In this document: positions 1 to 6,123 of the stretch, piece by piece
Layout: each line of letters opens with the position of its first letter
Numbering within the stretch: the first letter of the stretch is position 1
DNA from: DATJJW01 sp035491935
GTDB lineage: Bacteria; Pseudomonadota; Alphaproteobacteria; ATCC43930; CGMCC-115725
Direction: 5' to 3'
Assembly: GCA_035491935.1 (NCBI GenBank)
Contig: DATJJW010000247.1
Coordinates: 1 to 13,462 of the forward strand
Length of the DNA stretch: 13,462 nucleotides
Made by a program: the position numbers and the translations under genes
The notes under the pieces: model-generated
Database searches by the model: none
What the model was told of the DNA's origin: nothing
Seen by the model: the letters and a program-made list of their open reading frames with translations, nothing else

Positions 1-828
1 CGCGGCGGTGCCGGCGGTGCCGAAGGCCAGCCCGGCATACATGGCGCCCAGCATGACGCCGGCGCGGGCTTCCAGATCCTCGCCTTGCTCGACCGCGACA
101 ACCAGGTGCCCCGCCAGCTCGGCGATGGCAGCCAGCGCATAGGTGTCGCTGATCCGGTTCTTGCCGACGAAGACCCGGTCGATGCCGAGATCGGGTTCGC
201 TCGGCCGCGCCAGATTGGTGAAGGCCTCGACCGCATGGGTCATGGCGTCCGCGCCGGTGATGGCGGTGAGGATGGGCGGGCAGGACAGCGTCAGCTCCGG
301 ATCGCAGATCGCGGCATGCGGTACCAGATGCGGGCTGGAGACACCGACCTTGAGTGCGCGGGCGCTGTCGCCGACGACGGCGACCGGCGTGCATTCGGAG
401 CCGGTGCCCGAAGTCGTCGGCAGGGCCAGGACCGGCAGCACTGGTCCCGGCACCTTCAGCTCGCCGTAATAATCGGCCAGATCGCCCGGATAGGAGAGCA
501 GCAGGCTTGCCAGCTTCGCGAGATCGAGGCAGCTGCCGCCGCCGATGCCGACGACCATATCGGGCCGGAAACCGCGGGCGAGTGCCACGCAATTATGCAC
601 GTTCTCGACTGGAAGCTCGGCTTGCGTCCCGTCATAGACGAGGGTCGCGATGCCGGCGTCGCGCAGGTTCATCACGATGTCGGAGAAATCCTCGGTGGCG
701 GAGAAGCGCGCATCGGTGCAGATGAGCGCTCTGCCGCCAGTCAGCCGGGCCACCCGGCCCAGCGCCCGGCGTTGGCCGGCGCCGAACAGGATGGTGGCGG
801 GCGCGCGTGCGATGCCGAAGCCGATCAT
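1..828 (-). CDS. Iron-containing alcohol dehydrogenase, partial (C-terminus beyond window)
   Basis: NAD(P)-dependent oxidoreductase of the iron-containing (group III) alcohol dehydrogenase family, interconverting an alcohol and an aldehyde or ketone; maleylacetate reductases belong to the same superfamily. The 276 visible residues show the nucleotide-binding GGGSCLDLAK at about 96-105, PTTSGTGSE at about 136-144, and GADAMTHAVEAF at about 191-202, in which D193 and H197 match two of the four metal ligands. The two remaining His ligands would lie just past the cut. The ATG (826-828) overlaps the stop of the upstream dehydrogenase gene in an ATGA arrangement, so the two are very probably co-transcribed and translationally coupled. 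The reading frame is open to base 1. The family is secure; the substrate is not. Pairing with an Ldh2-type enzyme suggests consecutive redox steps on one hydroxy acid or aldehyde (inference). Confidence 0.9.
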   Translation of the reverse strand, partial: MIGFGIARAPATILFGAGQRRALGRVARLTGGRALICTDARFSATEDFSDIVMNLRDAGIATLVYDGTQAELPVENVHNCVALARGFRPDMVVGIGGGSCLDLAKLASLLLSYPGDLADYYGELKVPGPVLPVLALPTTSGTGSECTPVAVVGDSARALKVGVSSPHLVPHAAICDPELTLSCPPILTAITGADAMTHAVEAFTNLARPSEPDLGIDRVFVGKNRISDTYALAAIAELAGHLVVAVEQGEDLEARAGVMLGAMYAGLAFGTAGTAA

Positions 829-1838
829 GCCGCGGCTCCTTTTGCCAGGTCGTTGATGGTCTGCCACAGGGCCTCGGGGAGGGTGACACCGTTCTCGGCG
901 CTGAGGGCACGGATGCGGCGCCCGCGATCGCCCGGCACCGCGATCAGCTCGCCGGGATGGGCCGAGGGCGAATGGCGCAGCTCCTCAAGATATGCGCCGA
1001 CCATGCCCAAATGCTCGGTCATCGGCGCCTCGATGACGATGAACACATCGCCCTTGTTGCATATTGCGGTCGAATCCAGCGTGCCCTTGACGTCGCGGCC
1101 GATCGCGGCGCCGGAAAGCGCGGTCACCAGCACCTCGAAGGCCAGGCCCAGCGCATAGCCCTTGGCGGCGCCGAAAGGCGCGATCGAGCCGAGCTTGGCG
1201 GCATGTGCATCGGTGGTGGGGTTGCCTTCGGCATCGAGCGCCCAATGCACCGGGATCGGCTCGTCACGCTGGGCATGATCGTGGATCTGGCCCATGGAGA
1301 CGAGGCCCGTCGCCATGTCGAGCACGAAGGGGCCGGGATCGGCGGGCATCCCGATGGCAATCGGATTGGTGCCGAGCATGGCCTGGCGTCCGCCCCAGGG
1401 ATGGACCAGTGCCTCCGACGTCGTCAGCAGCAGCGCGATCTGCCCGGCCTTGGCCACCGCCTCCGCGTACCAGCCGAGCATGCCCAGATGGTTGTTGTTG
1501 CGGATGGCGGCGATAGCGATGCCGGTCTCCTTCGCCCTGGGGGCAAGGGCCGCCAGAGCCGCCTTCGCCACTACCGGGCCGAGGCCCATGCCGCCATCGA
1601 CATCGAGGAAATTGCTCGAACGCCATTCATGCCGGCCCTGGGTCACGGGATCGCAAACGCCGTTGTGGATGCGCTCGATCACGCGGGGCAGGCGGAGCAG
1701 GCCATGGGAAGGGCGGCCGCGCAGCTCGGCCTCGAGCAGCAGATCGACCTGGGTCTCGGCATGGGGCGCCGGTACGCCAGCCCGCGAGAGGGCGGTGATC
1801 GAGGTCTGCCGGATATCGTTGACCGCGAGCCTGATCAT
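825..1838 (-). CDS. Ldh2-family malate/L-lactate-type dehydrogenase
   Basis: NAD(P)-dependent 2-hydroxyacid oxidoreductase of the Ldh2/MDH2 family, which includes L-malate, ureidoglycolate and (2R)-3-sulfolactate dehydrogenases and is unrelated to classic Rossmann-fold malate dehydrogenase. The 337 residues fit the usual family length of about 330-350. Hallmarks seen are RPSHGLLRLPR at about 42-52 (SHG followed by Arg), NNNHLG at about 114-119 with the probable catalytic H117, the WGG and LGTNPIAIG motifs mid-protein, and a C-terminal AKGYALGLAFEVL helix. The ATG at 1838 is the first start; the Shine-Dalgarno is poor. It is the first gene of a minus-strand operon with the iron alcohol dehydrogenase. 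Two dyad symmetries lie just upstream (1855-1865 and 1894-1906), suggesting repressor control. Substrate is unknown. Confidence 0.9.
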   Translation of the reverse strand: MIRLAVNDIRQTSITALSRAGVPAPHAETQVDLLLEAELRGRPSHGLLRLPRVIERIHNGVCDPVTQGRHEWRSSNFLDVDGGMGLGPVVAKAALAALAPRAKETGIAIAAIRNNNHLGMLGWYAEAVAKAGQIALLLTTSEALVHPWGGRQAMLGTNPIAIGMPADPGPFVLDMATGLVSMGQIHDHAQRDEPIPVHWALDAEGNPTTDAHAAKLGSIAPFGAAKGYALGLAFEVLVTALSGAAIGRDVKGTLDSTAICNKGDVFIVIEAPMTEHLGMVGAYLEELRHSPSAHPGELIAVPGDRGRRIRALSAENGVTLPEALWQTINDLAKGAAA

Positions 1839-1854
1839 GTCTCAGACCAAAATC

Positions 1855-1865
1855 ATATCGGATAT
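1855..1865. promoter_or_regulatory. Operator-like dyad ATATC-G-GATAT
   Basis: A perfect 5-1-5 inverted repeat (ATATC G GATAT) lies 17-27 bases upstream of the dehydrogenase start codon at 1838. It sits inside a pair of TATCGGAT direct repeats at 1856-1863 and 1868-1875, 12 bases apart. The position just in front of a catabolic operon fits a binding site for a GntR- or LysR-type regulator. No regulator gene is in the window, so the role is inferred. Confidence 0.4.
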
Positions 1866-1893
1866 CGTATCGGATTGGCTCATGGGCGCCGGC

Positions 1894-1906
1894 CGCTTGT
1901 CAAGCG
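1894..1906. promoter_or_regulatory. Palindrome CGCTTG-T-CAAGCG
   Basis: A perfect 6-1-6 inverted repeat in the divergent intergenic region between the Ldh2 operon (minus) and the thiol reductase gene (plus). It covers TTGTCA on the plus strand and TTGACA on the minus strand, so a bound protein could block -35 elements in either direction. Function is inferred from position and symmetry. Confidence 0.4.
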
Positions 1907-1925
1907 CCTTGCCGCTCGATATGCA
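1897..1925 (+). promoter_or_regulatory. Candidate sigma-70 promoter for the YffB-like gene
   Basis: TTGTCA at 1897-1902 is followed after 17 bases by TATGCA at 1920-1925. The -35 matches five of six consensus bases; the -10 is weak. It would place the start of transcription about 25 bases before the ATG at 1957. The -35 lies within the 1894-1906 palindrome. Confidence 0.4.
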
Positions 1926-1956
1926 TCATTTCGGTGACAAATGGAGGGGCGCCGCG

Positions 1957-2304
1957 ATGGCCGTGACGATCTATGGCATCAAGAACTGCGACACGATGAA
2001 GAAGGCGCGGGGCTGGCTCGACGGCAAGGGCGTCGCCTATGGGTTCCACGATTACAAAACGGCCGGAATAGACCGGCCGCGGCTCGAATCCTGGGCCAAG
2101 GATGTCGGCTGGGAGACGTTGCTCAACCGCGCCGGCACCACCTTCCGCAAGCTGCCGGATGCCGTGCGCGAAGGTGTGGATGAGGCGCGGGCGATCCGGC
2201 TGATGATCGATCAGCCCTCGATGATCAAACGTCCGGTGCTCGACATCGACGGCAAGCTGCTGGTGGGCTTCAAGCCGGAGGCCTATCAAAAGGCATTCGG
2301 CTGA
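1957..2304 (+). CDS. YffB/Spx-like ArsC-family thiol reductase
   Basis: Small cytoplasmic thioredoxin-fold protein of the ArsC/Spx superfamily, closest in pattern to E. coli YffB, a glutathione-linked thiol reductase candidate rather than a proven arsenate reductase. The 115 residues match the family length. Visible signatures are TIYGIKNCDTMKKA at the N-terminus with one active-site cysteine (C11), GWETLLNRAGTTFRKL in the middle, and IKRPVLDIDGKLLVGF near the C-terminus, which carries the conserved Arg-Pro of the fold. The start is set by GGAGG at 1943-1947, nine bases before the ATG; the reading frame is open further upstream but without support. It stands alone, divergent from the Ldh2 operon and convergent with the amidohydrolase gene, so a link to the catabolic genes is not implied. 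Confidence 0.9.
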   Translation: MAVTIYGIKNCDTMKKARGWLDGKGVAYGFHDYKTAGIDRPRLESWAKDVGWETLLNRAGTTFRKLPDAVREGVDEARAIRLMIDQPSMIKRPVLDIDGKLLVGFKPEAYQKAFG

Positions 2305-2315
2305 CGCGGGGCGGC

Positions 2316-2342
2316 GGCGCAACCTGGTCCAGCGGTTGCGCC
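2316..2342. terminator. Bidirectional hairpin between convergent genes
   Basis: A perfect 9-bp stem (GGCGCAACC with GGTTGCGCC) and 9-base loop sit in the 55-base gap between two convergent stop codons. No U-run follows on either side, so termination efficiency is uncertain, but the placement fits a shared terminator. Confidence 0.6.
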
Positions 2343-2359
2343 CATCGCTCATCCGATGA

Positions 2360-3175
2360 TCAGCCCGGCCAGCGCAGACAGCGCGAGAGGGCATTGCCCA
2401 TGACCTCCGGCAGCTCGGCCGATGTCAGGAAATCCCCTTCGGTGAACATGCGCACGCACTGCTCGAAGCTGACATTGGCCGGCAGGCGGGTGAGGTCCGA
2501 GCCCCAGAAGCAGCGGCTGGCACCGAAGGCATCGACGATGCGGCGGATCTGAGCCTGGACGTTGCGATAGGGGAAAGCCTGCGTCGTGTAGCAGGGCGCG
2601 GCCGAGACCTTGACGAAGAAGTTCGGGTGCTTGGCCAGCGGCAGCAGCCGCTCGACCGCCGGCGCCATCTCGTCGTCGATGTCCGGGCGGGCGAAGCCCA
2701 TGTGGTCGAGGATGAGGCGCAGCTTCGGATGCGCCGCCGCCAACTCGCCCAGCCGGGTCAGGCGCTCGGGCGCGTGGACCATGATCGGGATATCGAGCGC
2801 CTCCGCCTCCGGCCACAGCCAATCGGTCGAGCCGTCGGTCAGGAACGGCCGGTCGGCATTGCGGTGGAAGGTCAGCCGGATGCCCAGCATGCCCTCGTCC
2901 TTGAGACGGCGCAGCTGTGGCTTGCCGGTCGCTTCGTCCATGGCGACACGGCCCATCACCGCAAAGCGGTCGGGGTGCTTGCGTGCCGCCTCGATCGCAT
3001 AGTCGTTGCGATCGCCCTCGAAGGAGCGCGGCACCAGCATCGCCGCACCGACACCGGCCGCATCCATGCGGCGCAGCAGCTCCTCGTAGGAGAACTCGAC
3101 CATCTCGTCCGGATGCTCGTGACGAAGATGCTGGGGAATGGCGTCCCAGATATGGATCTGCGCGTCGATGATCAT
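2360..3175 (-). CDS. Amidohydrolase_2 family TIM-barrel hydrolase
   Basis: Predicted metal-dependent hydrolase of the amidohydrolase_2 family, whose members include L-fuconolactonase, 2-pyrone-4,6-dicarboxylate lactonase and ACMSD-like decarboxylases. The 271 residues hold IIDAQIHIW at 2-10, MVHAPERL at 132-139 (H134), ILDHMG at 155-160 (H158), a possible catalytic or bridging K189, FWGSDLTR at 223-230 (D227) and the C-terminal MGNAL. The first metal-ligand position of the usual HxH/HxW pair is Gln (Q6), leaving H8. The ATG at 3175 has GAGAG upstream at suitable spacing. It is the last gene of the ABC operon, 16 bases after the permease, so it probably acts on the imported compound or its first product. 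Lactone, amide or C-C bond chemistry cannot be told apart here. Confidence 0.87.
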   Translation of the reverse strand: MIIDAQIHIWDAIPQHLRHEHPDEMVEFSYEELLRRMDAAGVGAAMLVPRSFEGDRNDYAIEAARKHPDRFAVMGRVAMDEATGKPQLRRLKDEGMLGIRLTFHRNADRPFLTDGSTDWLWPEAEALDIPIMVHAPERLTRLGELAAAHPKLRLILDHMGFARPDIDDEMAPAVERLLPLAKHPNFFVKVSAAPCYTTQAFPYRNVQAQIRRIVDAFGASRCFWGSDLTRLPANVSFEQCVRMFTEGDFLTSAELPEVMGNALSRCLRWPG

Positions 3176-3191
3176 GGATGGCTCTCGGGGC

Positions 3192-4046
3192 TCAGGTCGC
3201 GACGTCCTGGCTCGCAGGCGCGCGCCATTTCAGCAGGCGTTTCTCGATGCTCGTCAGCAGCGCGTCGGCGAGCAGTGCGATCACCGCCAGCACGATCATC
3301 GCCGCGAACACGCCATTGGCATGGAACAGGCCCTGCTCGGTCACGACCAGCAGGCCCAGGCCCTGCTTGGCACCCAGGAACTCGCCGACCACGGCACCCA
3401 CCAGCGCGAAGCCGAAGCTGACATGCAGGCTGGCCAGGATCCAGCTCATGGCCGAGGGGAAGATCACCGAGGTCGTGACTTGCCAGGGGCTGGCGCCCAG
3501 GATGCGCGCATTCTCGATCAGTGCCTTGTCCGCCTCGCGCACGCCTTGGAAGGCGTTGCCGAACACGACGAAGAACACCATGACCACGGCCAGCGCCACC
3601 TTGGAACTGCTGCCGATGCCGAAGGCGATGACGAAGATACTGCCCAGCACGATGCGTGGGATGGAGTTCGCGACCTTGATGTAGATCGAGAAGACGTCGG
3701 CCATGAAGCGGTTACGGCCGAGCACGATACCGAGCACGACGCCGAGCGCCGCGCCGATCAGGAAGCCCAGCACCGTTTCTTCGAGCGTGACCCATATCTG
3801 GTCGAGCAGCGTGCCCTGCGAGGTGCCGTTCTGTATCCAGTCGACCAGCGTCGCCAGGATCGCGCTGGGCTGGGAGAAGAAGAACGGGTCGATGACCTTG
3901 GTGCGCGCGCCGATCTCCCAGAGGGCGATCAAGGCGATGAAGATCACGATCCGGATGGCCATCACCAGCCGCGCGCGGCGGCGGATGGCGGCGCGGATCT
4001 TCGTCTGGGTATCTGCGCCCAGGCCGGATGCGGTCACGGTCGTCAT
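3192..4046 (-). CDS. ABC importer permease, SsuC/TauC family
   Basis: Inner-membrane permease of the nitrate/sulfonate/taurine (NitT/TauT) importer class. The 284 residues contain an N-terminal hydrophobic helix at about 31-47, further membrane spans at about 92-110, 130-145, 149-166 and toward the C-terminus, and the cytoplasmic EAA loop that docks on the ATPase (ADKALIENARILGASPWQ, about 172-189). The chosen start is the ATG at 4044-4046, which overlaps the ATPase stop in a TGATG junction. The frame is open 24 codons further upstream, but that extension is low-complexity and lies inside the ATPase gene. It forms a complete importer with the neighbouring ATPase and binding protein; a homodimer is usual for this class. 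The substrate is undefined. Confidence 0.93.
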   Translation of the reverse strand: MTTVTASGLGADTQTKIRAAIRRRARLVMAIRIVIFIALIALWEIGARTKVIDPFFFSQPSAILATLVDWIQNGTSQGTLLDQIWVTLEETVLGFLIGAALGVVLGIVLGRNRFMADVFSIYIKVANSIPRIVLGSIFVIAFGIGSSSKVALAVVMVFFVVFGNAFQGVREADKALIENARILGASPWQVTTSVIFPSAMSWILASLHVSFGFALVGAVVGEFLGAKQGLGLLVVTEQGLFHANGVFAAMIVLAVIALLADALLTSIEKRLLKWRAPASQDVAT

Positions 4047-4852
4047 CACGCGGCCGCCATGGCGCCGGCCATGCCGATACGCGCCTCGTCCTTGAGGTCT
4101 TCCCAGATCGTCCGGCACAGTTCCTGGAAGCGAGGCTGATAGCGGATGTCGGTGGTGATGCGCGGCCGCTCCAGATCGATGGTGTAGGCGGCTTTGACCC
4201 GCGCCGGCCGGGCGGTCAGCACGATCACCCGGTCGGCGAGCGCCACGGCCTCTTCCAGATCATGGGTGACGAACACGACGGAGGCCTTGTTGGCCGACCA
4301 CAGGTTCAAGAGCTCGTCCTGCATGAAGGTCCTTGTCTGCACATCGAGCGCGCTGAACGGCTCGTCCATCAGCAGGATCTCAGGCTCGTTGATGAAGGTC
4401 TGGGCCAGTGCCACGCGCTTGCGCATGCCGCCGGAAAGCTGATGGGGGTAGTGGTTCTCGAAACCTTTGAGCCCCACCTTCTCGATCCAGGCGCGGGCGG
4501 CGTCGAAGGCCTGGGCCTTGCCCATGCCGCGGAAGCGTGGGCCCGCGCTGACATTGCCGATGACCGTACGCCAGGGGAACAGCGCGTCGGCCTGGAAGAC
4601 GAAGCCGATGCGCGGGTCGATGCCGTCGGCCGGCCGGCCCATCACCCGTACCTGGCCGCTGTTCGGGCGGCGCAAGCCGGTGATGAGATTGAGGGTCGTC
4701 GATTTGCCGCAGCCGGTGGGGCCGACCAGCGCCACGAACTCGCCCGGCGCTATCGTCAGGTCGAAGTCCTTCAGCGTCTGGACCAGCGCACCATTGCCCG
4801 AAACGAAGGCAAGATTGACGCCGGCGAGCTCGATGGTGGGATGCCCAGTCAT
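4046..4852 (-). CDS. ABC importer ATPase, SsuB/TauB family
   Basis: Cytoplasmic ATP-binding subunit driving the adjacent importer. All nucleotide-binding-domain motifs are present in 268 residues: Walker A GPTGCGKST at 44-52, Q-loop Q87 in FVFQADALFPW, signature LSGGM at 139-143, Walker B ILLMDEP at 159-165, D-loop SALD at 167-170 and the switch H197 in FVTHDLEEA. The short Q-loop segment LFPWRTV and the C-terminal IDLERPR are typical of the NitT/TauT class. The ATG at 4852 has GGGTAAG upstream and lies 16 bases after the binding-protein stop, and the gene's stop overlaps the permease start, so the operon order is binding protein, ATPase, permease, amidohydrolase. Nothing suggests loss of function. 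Confidence 0.95.
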   Translation of the reverse strand: MTGHPTIELAGVNLAFVSGNGALVQTLKDFDLTIAPGEFVALVGPTGCGKSTTLNLITGLRRPNSGQVRVMGRPADGIDPRIGFVFQADALFPWRTVIGNVSAGPRFRGMGKAQAFDAARAWIEKVGLKGFENHYPHQLSGGMRKRVALAQTFINEPEILLMDEPFSALDVQTRTFMQDELLNLWSANKASVVFVTHDLEEAVALADRVIVLTARPARVKAAYTIDLERPRITTDIRYQPRFQELCRTIWEDLKDEARIGMAGAMAAA

Positions 4853-4868
4853 GCTTACCCGATCATGC

Positions 4869-5885
4869 TCACTTGATGAATTCGTTGGTGTAGGTCTTGG
4901 ACAGGTCGATGTTCTTGCCCTGGATGTCCTTGCTGAACTTGTTCAGCACCTCGATCACGGTCTTGGGCCCGTCTTCCGGCATGCGGCCGTCCTTGGTGAA
5001 GCCTGGCAGGCTGGTCTTCAGCGAGGCGACATAGAGGGCCTTGTTGCCGTTGTAGTAGCTGGCCGGCATCTTGTCGGCGATCTCTTCCGCACTGTGGCTC
5101 GCCATGTATTGGAGCGCCCTCTGGAATGCCTGCGACAGCTTCGCCGCCGTGTCCTTGTGCGACTGGATCCAATCGTTGCGGACATAGATGGAGGAGCCCG
5201 GATAGTCGCCGCCCAGTGCCTTTTGCGTATCGGCGGCTGTCCGCATGTCGACCAGGATGTGCGCGTCCTTGCGCTCGATCAGGATCGAGACCGTCGGTTC
5301 CTGGGTCATGCCGGCCTGGGTGCGGTCCTGCTCCATGGCGGTGATGAAGGTGTTGCCGGCGCCGACGGCCAGGTAGCTGGCATCGCTGGGCTTCAGGCCG
5401 GCACGCGCCAGGATGTCCATGGTGAGGAAATGGGTAAAGGAGCCGAAGCCGGTGACGCCGATCGTTGCACCCTTGAGATCGGCTGGCGTCTTGACGTTCG
5501 CCTTGGTCGAGACCAGCAGCGCTTCCTGCGGGCAGGCGGAGATCTGCGCGATTTCCGTGACGTATTTGCCCTTGGCCTGGATGTGGATCGTCTGCTCATA
5601 GGCGCCGACCGCAGCCTCGGCCGTGCCGGAGAGAAGGGCGGTTTCCGAGACGGAACCGGCGGCGACGTTGATCAGCTCGACGTCCAGCCCCTCATCCTTG
5701 TAGTAGCCGAGCTGGTCGGCAAGCTTGGCCGGCAGATAGAGGATCTTTTCGAGGCCGCCGACCATGATGCGTACCTTGTCGGCGGCGTGCGCGGCCGTCG
5801 TGGAGATCCCGAGCAGCAGAACGGTCGCCGGCAAAACCGTGGACAGGATTTGACGCCCGAAGCGCGTCTTGCCAAACCGTGTCAT
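4869..5885 (-). CDS. NMT1/TauA-type ABC substrate-binding protein
   Basis: Secreted periplasmic binding protein that delivers substrate to the permease encoded downstream. It is of the NMT1/SsuA/TauA class, in which sulfonates, nitrate, thiamine precursors and aromatic acids are all known ligands. The 338 residues begin with a clear Sec signal: basic MTRFGKTRFGR, hydrophobic core to about 30, and probable cleavage after AAHA at 34. The mature part starts VRIMVGGLEKILYLPAKLAD and carries the family pattern LGYYKDEGLDVELI, LKGATIGVTGFGS and QEPTVSILIERKDA. The ATG at 5885 is preferred because GGAGG (plus-strand positions 5895-5899) is nine bases upstream; an in-frame TTG at 5891 is only three bases from it. 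It is the first gene of a four-gene operon, with a hairpin-rich leader in front. Confidence 0.93.
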   Translation of the reverse strand: MTRFGKTRFGRQILSTVLPATVLLLGISTTAAHAADKVRIMVGGLEKILYLPAKLADQLGYYKDEGLDVELINVAAGSVSETALLSGTAEAAVGAYEQTIHIQAKGKYVTEIAQISACPQEALLVSTKANVKTPADLKGATIGVTGFGSFTHFLTMDILARAGLKPSDASYLAVGAGNTFITAMEQDRTQAGMTQEPTVSILIERKDAHILVDMRTAADTQKALGGDYPGSSIYVRNDWIQSHKDTAAKLSQAFQRALQYMASHSAEEIADKMPASYYNGNKALYVASLKTSLPGFTKDGRMPEDGPKTVIEVLNKFSKDIQGKNIDLSKTYTNEFIK

Positions 5886-5943
5886 GGTCAAATTCCTCCC
5901 TCAAGGCCCTGGCCTGTTCTTCCGGACATGATCCGGCTGTTTG

Positions 5944-5969
5944 GAGGGCGTTATTTAGGTAACGCCCTC
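5944..5969. repeat. Perfect 10-bp inverted repeat
   Basis: GAGGGCGTTA pairs with TAACGCCCTC around the 6-base loop TTTAGG. In minus-strand RNA this hairpin sits about 45 bases before the ribosome binding site of the ABC binding-protein gene. Its 3' arm plus one base (CCTCC; plus-strand 5943-5947) is complementary to that site's GGAGG. Confidence 0.7.
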
Positions 5970-6017
5970 GAAGCCACGAGGAGTAGCGTGGCACACGGCA
6001 TATAGACAATAGAAAGC

Positions 6018-6050
6018 GATGCCTTAGCCATAAGTTTTGGCTAAGGCATC
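6018..6050. terminator. Perfect 12-bp inverted repeat; terminator or operator
   Basis: GATGCCTTAGCC pairs perfectly with GGCTAAGGCATC around a 9-base AT-rich loop, the outer loop bases adding one A-T pair. Reading on the minus strand it follows the esterase stop by about 70 bases and is trailed by a pyrimidine-rich stretch (CGCTTTCTATTGTC) rather than a clean U-run. It may terminate the esterase transcript, or serve as an operator for the ABC operon promoter just downstream. Confidence 0.6.
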
Positions 6051-6090
6051 TACTCAAAACACTAAACCTGGGAACGATTCCCTACCTGGG

Positions 6091-6112
6091 ATGCCGACGT
6101 GTCGGTCGGCAT
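6091..6112. repeat. Perfect 8-bp inverted repeat after the esterase gene
   Basis: ATGCCGAC pairs with GTCGGCAT around the 6-base loop GTGTCG, only 11 bases beyond the esterase stop codon on the minus strand. It could form a first 3'-end hairpin for the esterase mRNA, in tandem with the larger stem at 6018-6050. No U-run follows. Confidence 0.5.
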
Positions 6113-6123
6113 AACTGCCTTCC

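Larger units (their letters stand above)
5886..6123 (-). promoter_or_regulatory. Hairpin-rich leader/intergenic region of the ABC operon
   Basis: This 238-base gap lies between the esterase stop and the binding-protein start, both on the minus strand, and so must hold the esterase terminator and the ABC-operon promoter and leader. It carries seven dyads: 5904-5915 (AGGCC/GGCCT), 5922-5936 (CCGGA/TCCGG), 5944-5969 (10 bp), 5973-5992 (GCCACG/CGTGGC), 6018-6050 (12 bp), 6070-6082 (GGGAA/TTCCC) and 6091-6112 (8 bp). It is visibly more AT-rich than the genes around it between about 5993 and 6070. I could not place a convincing -35/-10 pair, and the layout matches no riboswitch class I recognise. 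Confidence 0.55.

Noticed and set aside
85..1937. Long plus-strand open frames (85-1158 and 807-1937)
   Set aside because: They are antisense to the clearly recognisable iron alcohol dehydrogenase and Ldh2 genes, have Arg/Asp/Gly/His-rich shadow composition and no recognisable domain.
1957..2304. Arsenate reductase (arsC) and an arsenic-resistance locus
   Set aside because: The sequence follows YffB rather than true ArsC, and no arsB, arsR or acr3 gene is nearby.
4047..4118. Upstream extension of the permease by 24 codons
   Set aside because: The added residues are Arg/Gly-rich and lie in the ATPase gene; the TGATG overlap gives a better start.
3138..4876. Plus-strand open frames 3138-4139 and 4028-4876 rich in Asp, His, Glu, Gln
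   Set aside because: These mirror the permease and ATPase genes on the other strand; composition is that of an antisense frame in GC-rich DNA.
4869..5885. Thiamine-precursor (HMP) or taurine specificity for the NMT1-type binding protein
   Set aside because: No thi or tau/ssu enzyme genes accompany it; the neighbouring amidohydrolase points to another substrate, and family membership alone does not fix the ligand.
4467..6005. 512-codon plus-strand open frame
   Set aside because: Longer than the real gene, but it runs antisense through the binding protein and part of the ATPase, both of which have full family motifs, and it changes character where the real genes end.
5904..6112. Repeat cluster considered as a CRISPR array or mobile element
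   Set aside because: The stems are all different in sequence, there is no constant repeat-spacer period, no target-site duplication and no transposase or cas gene.
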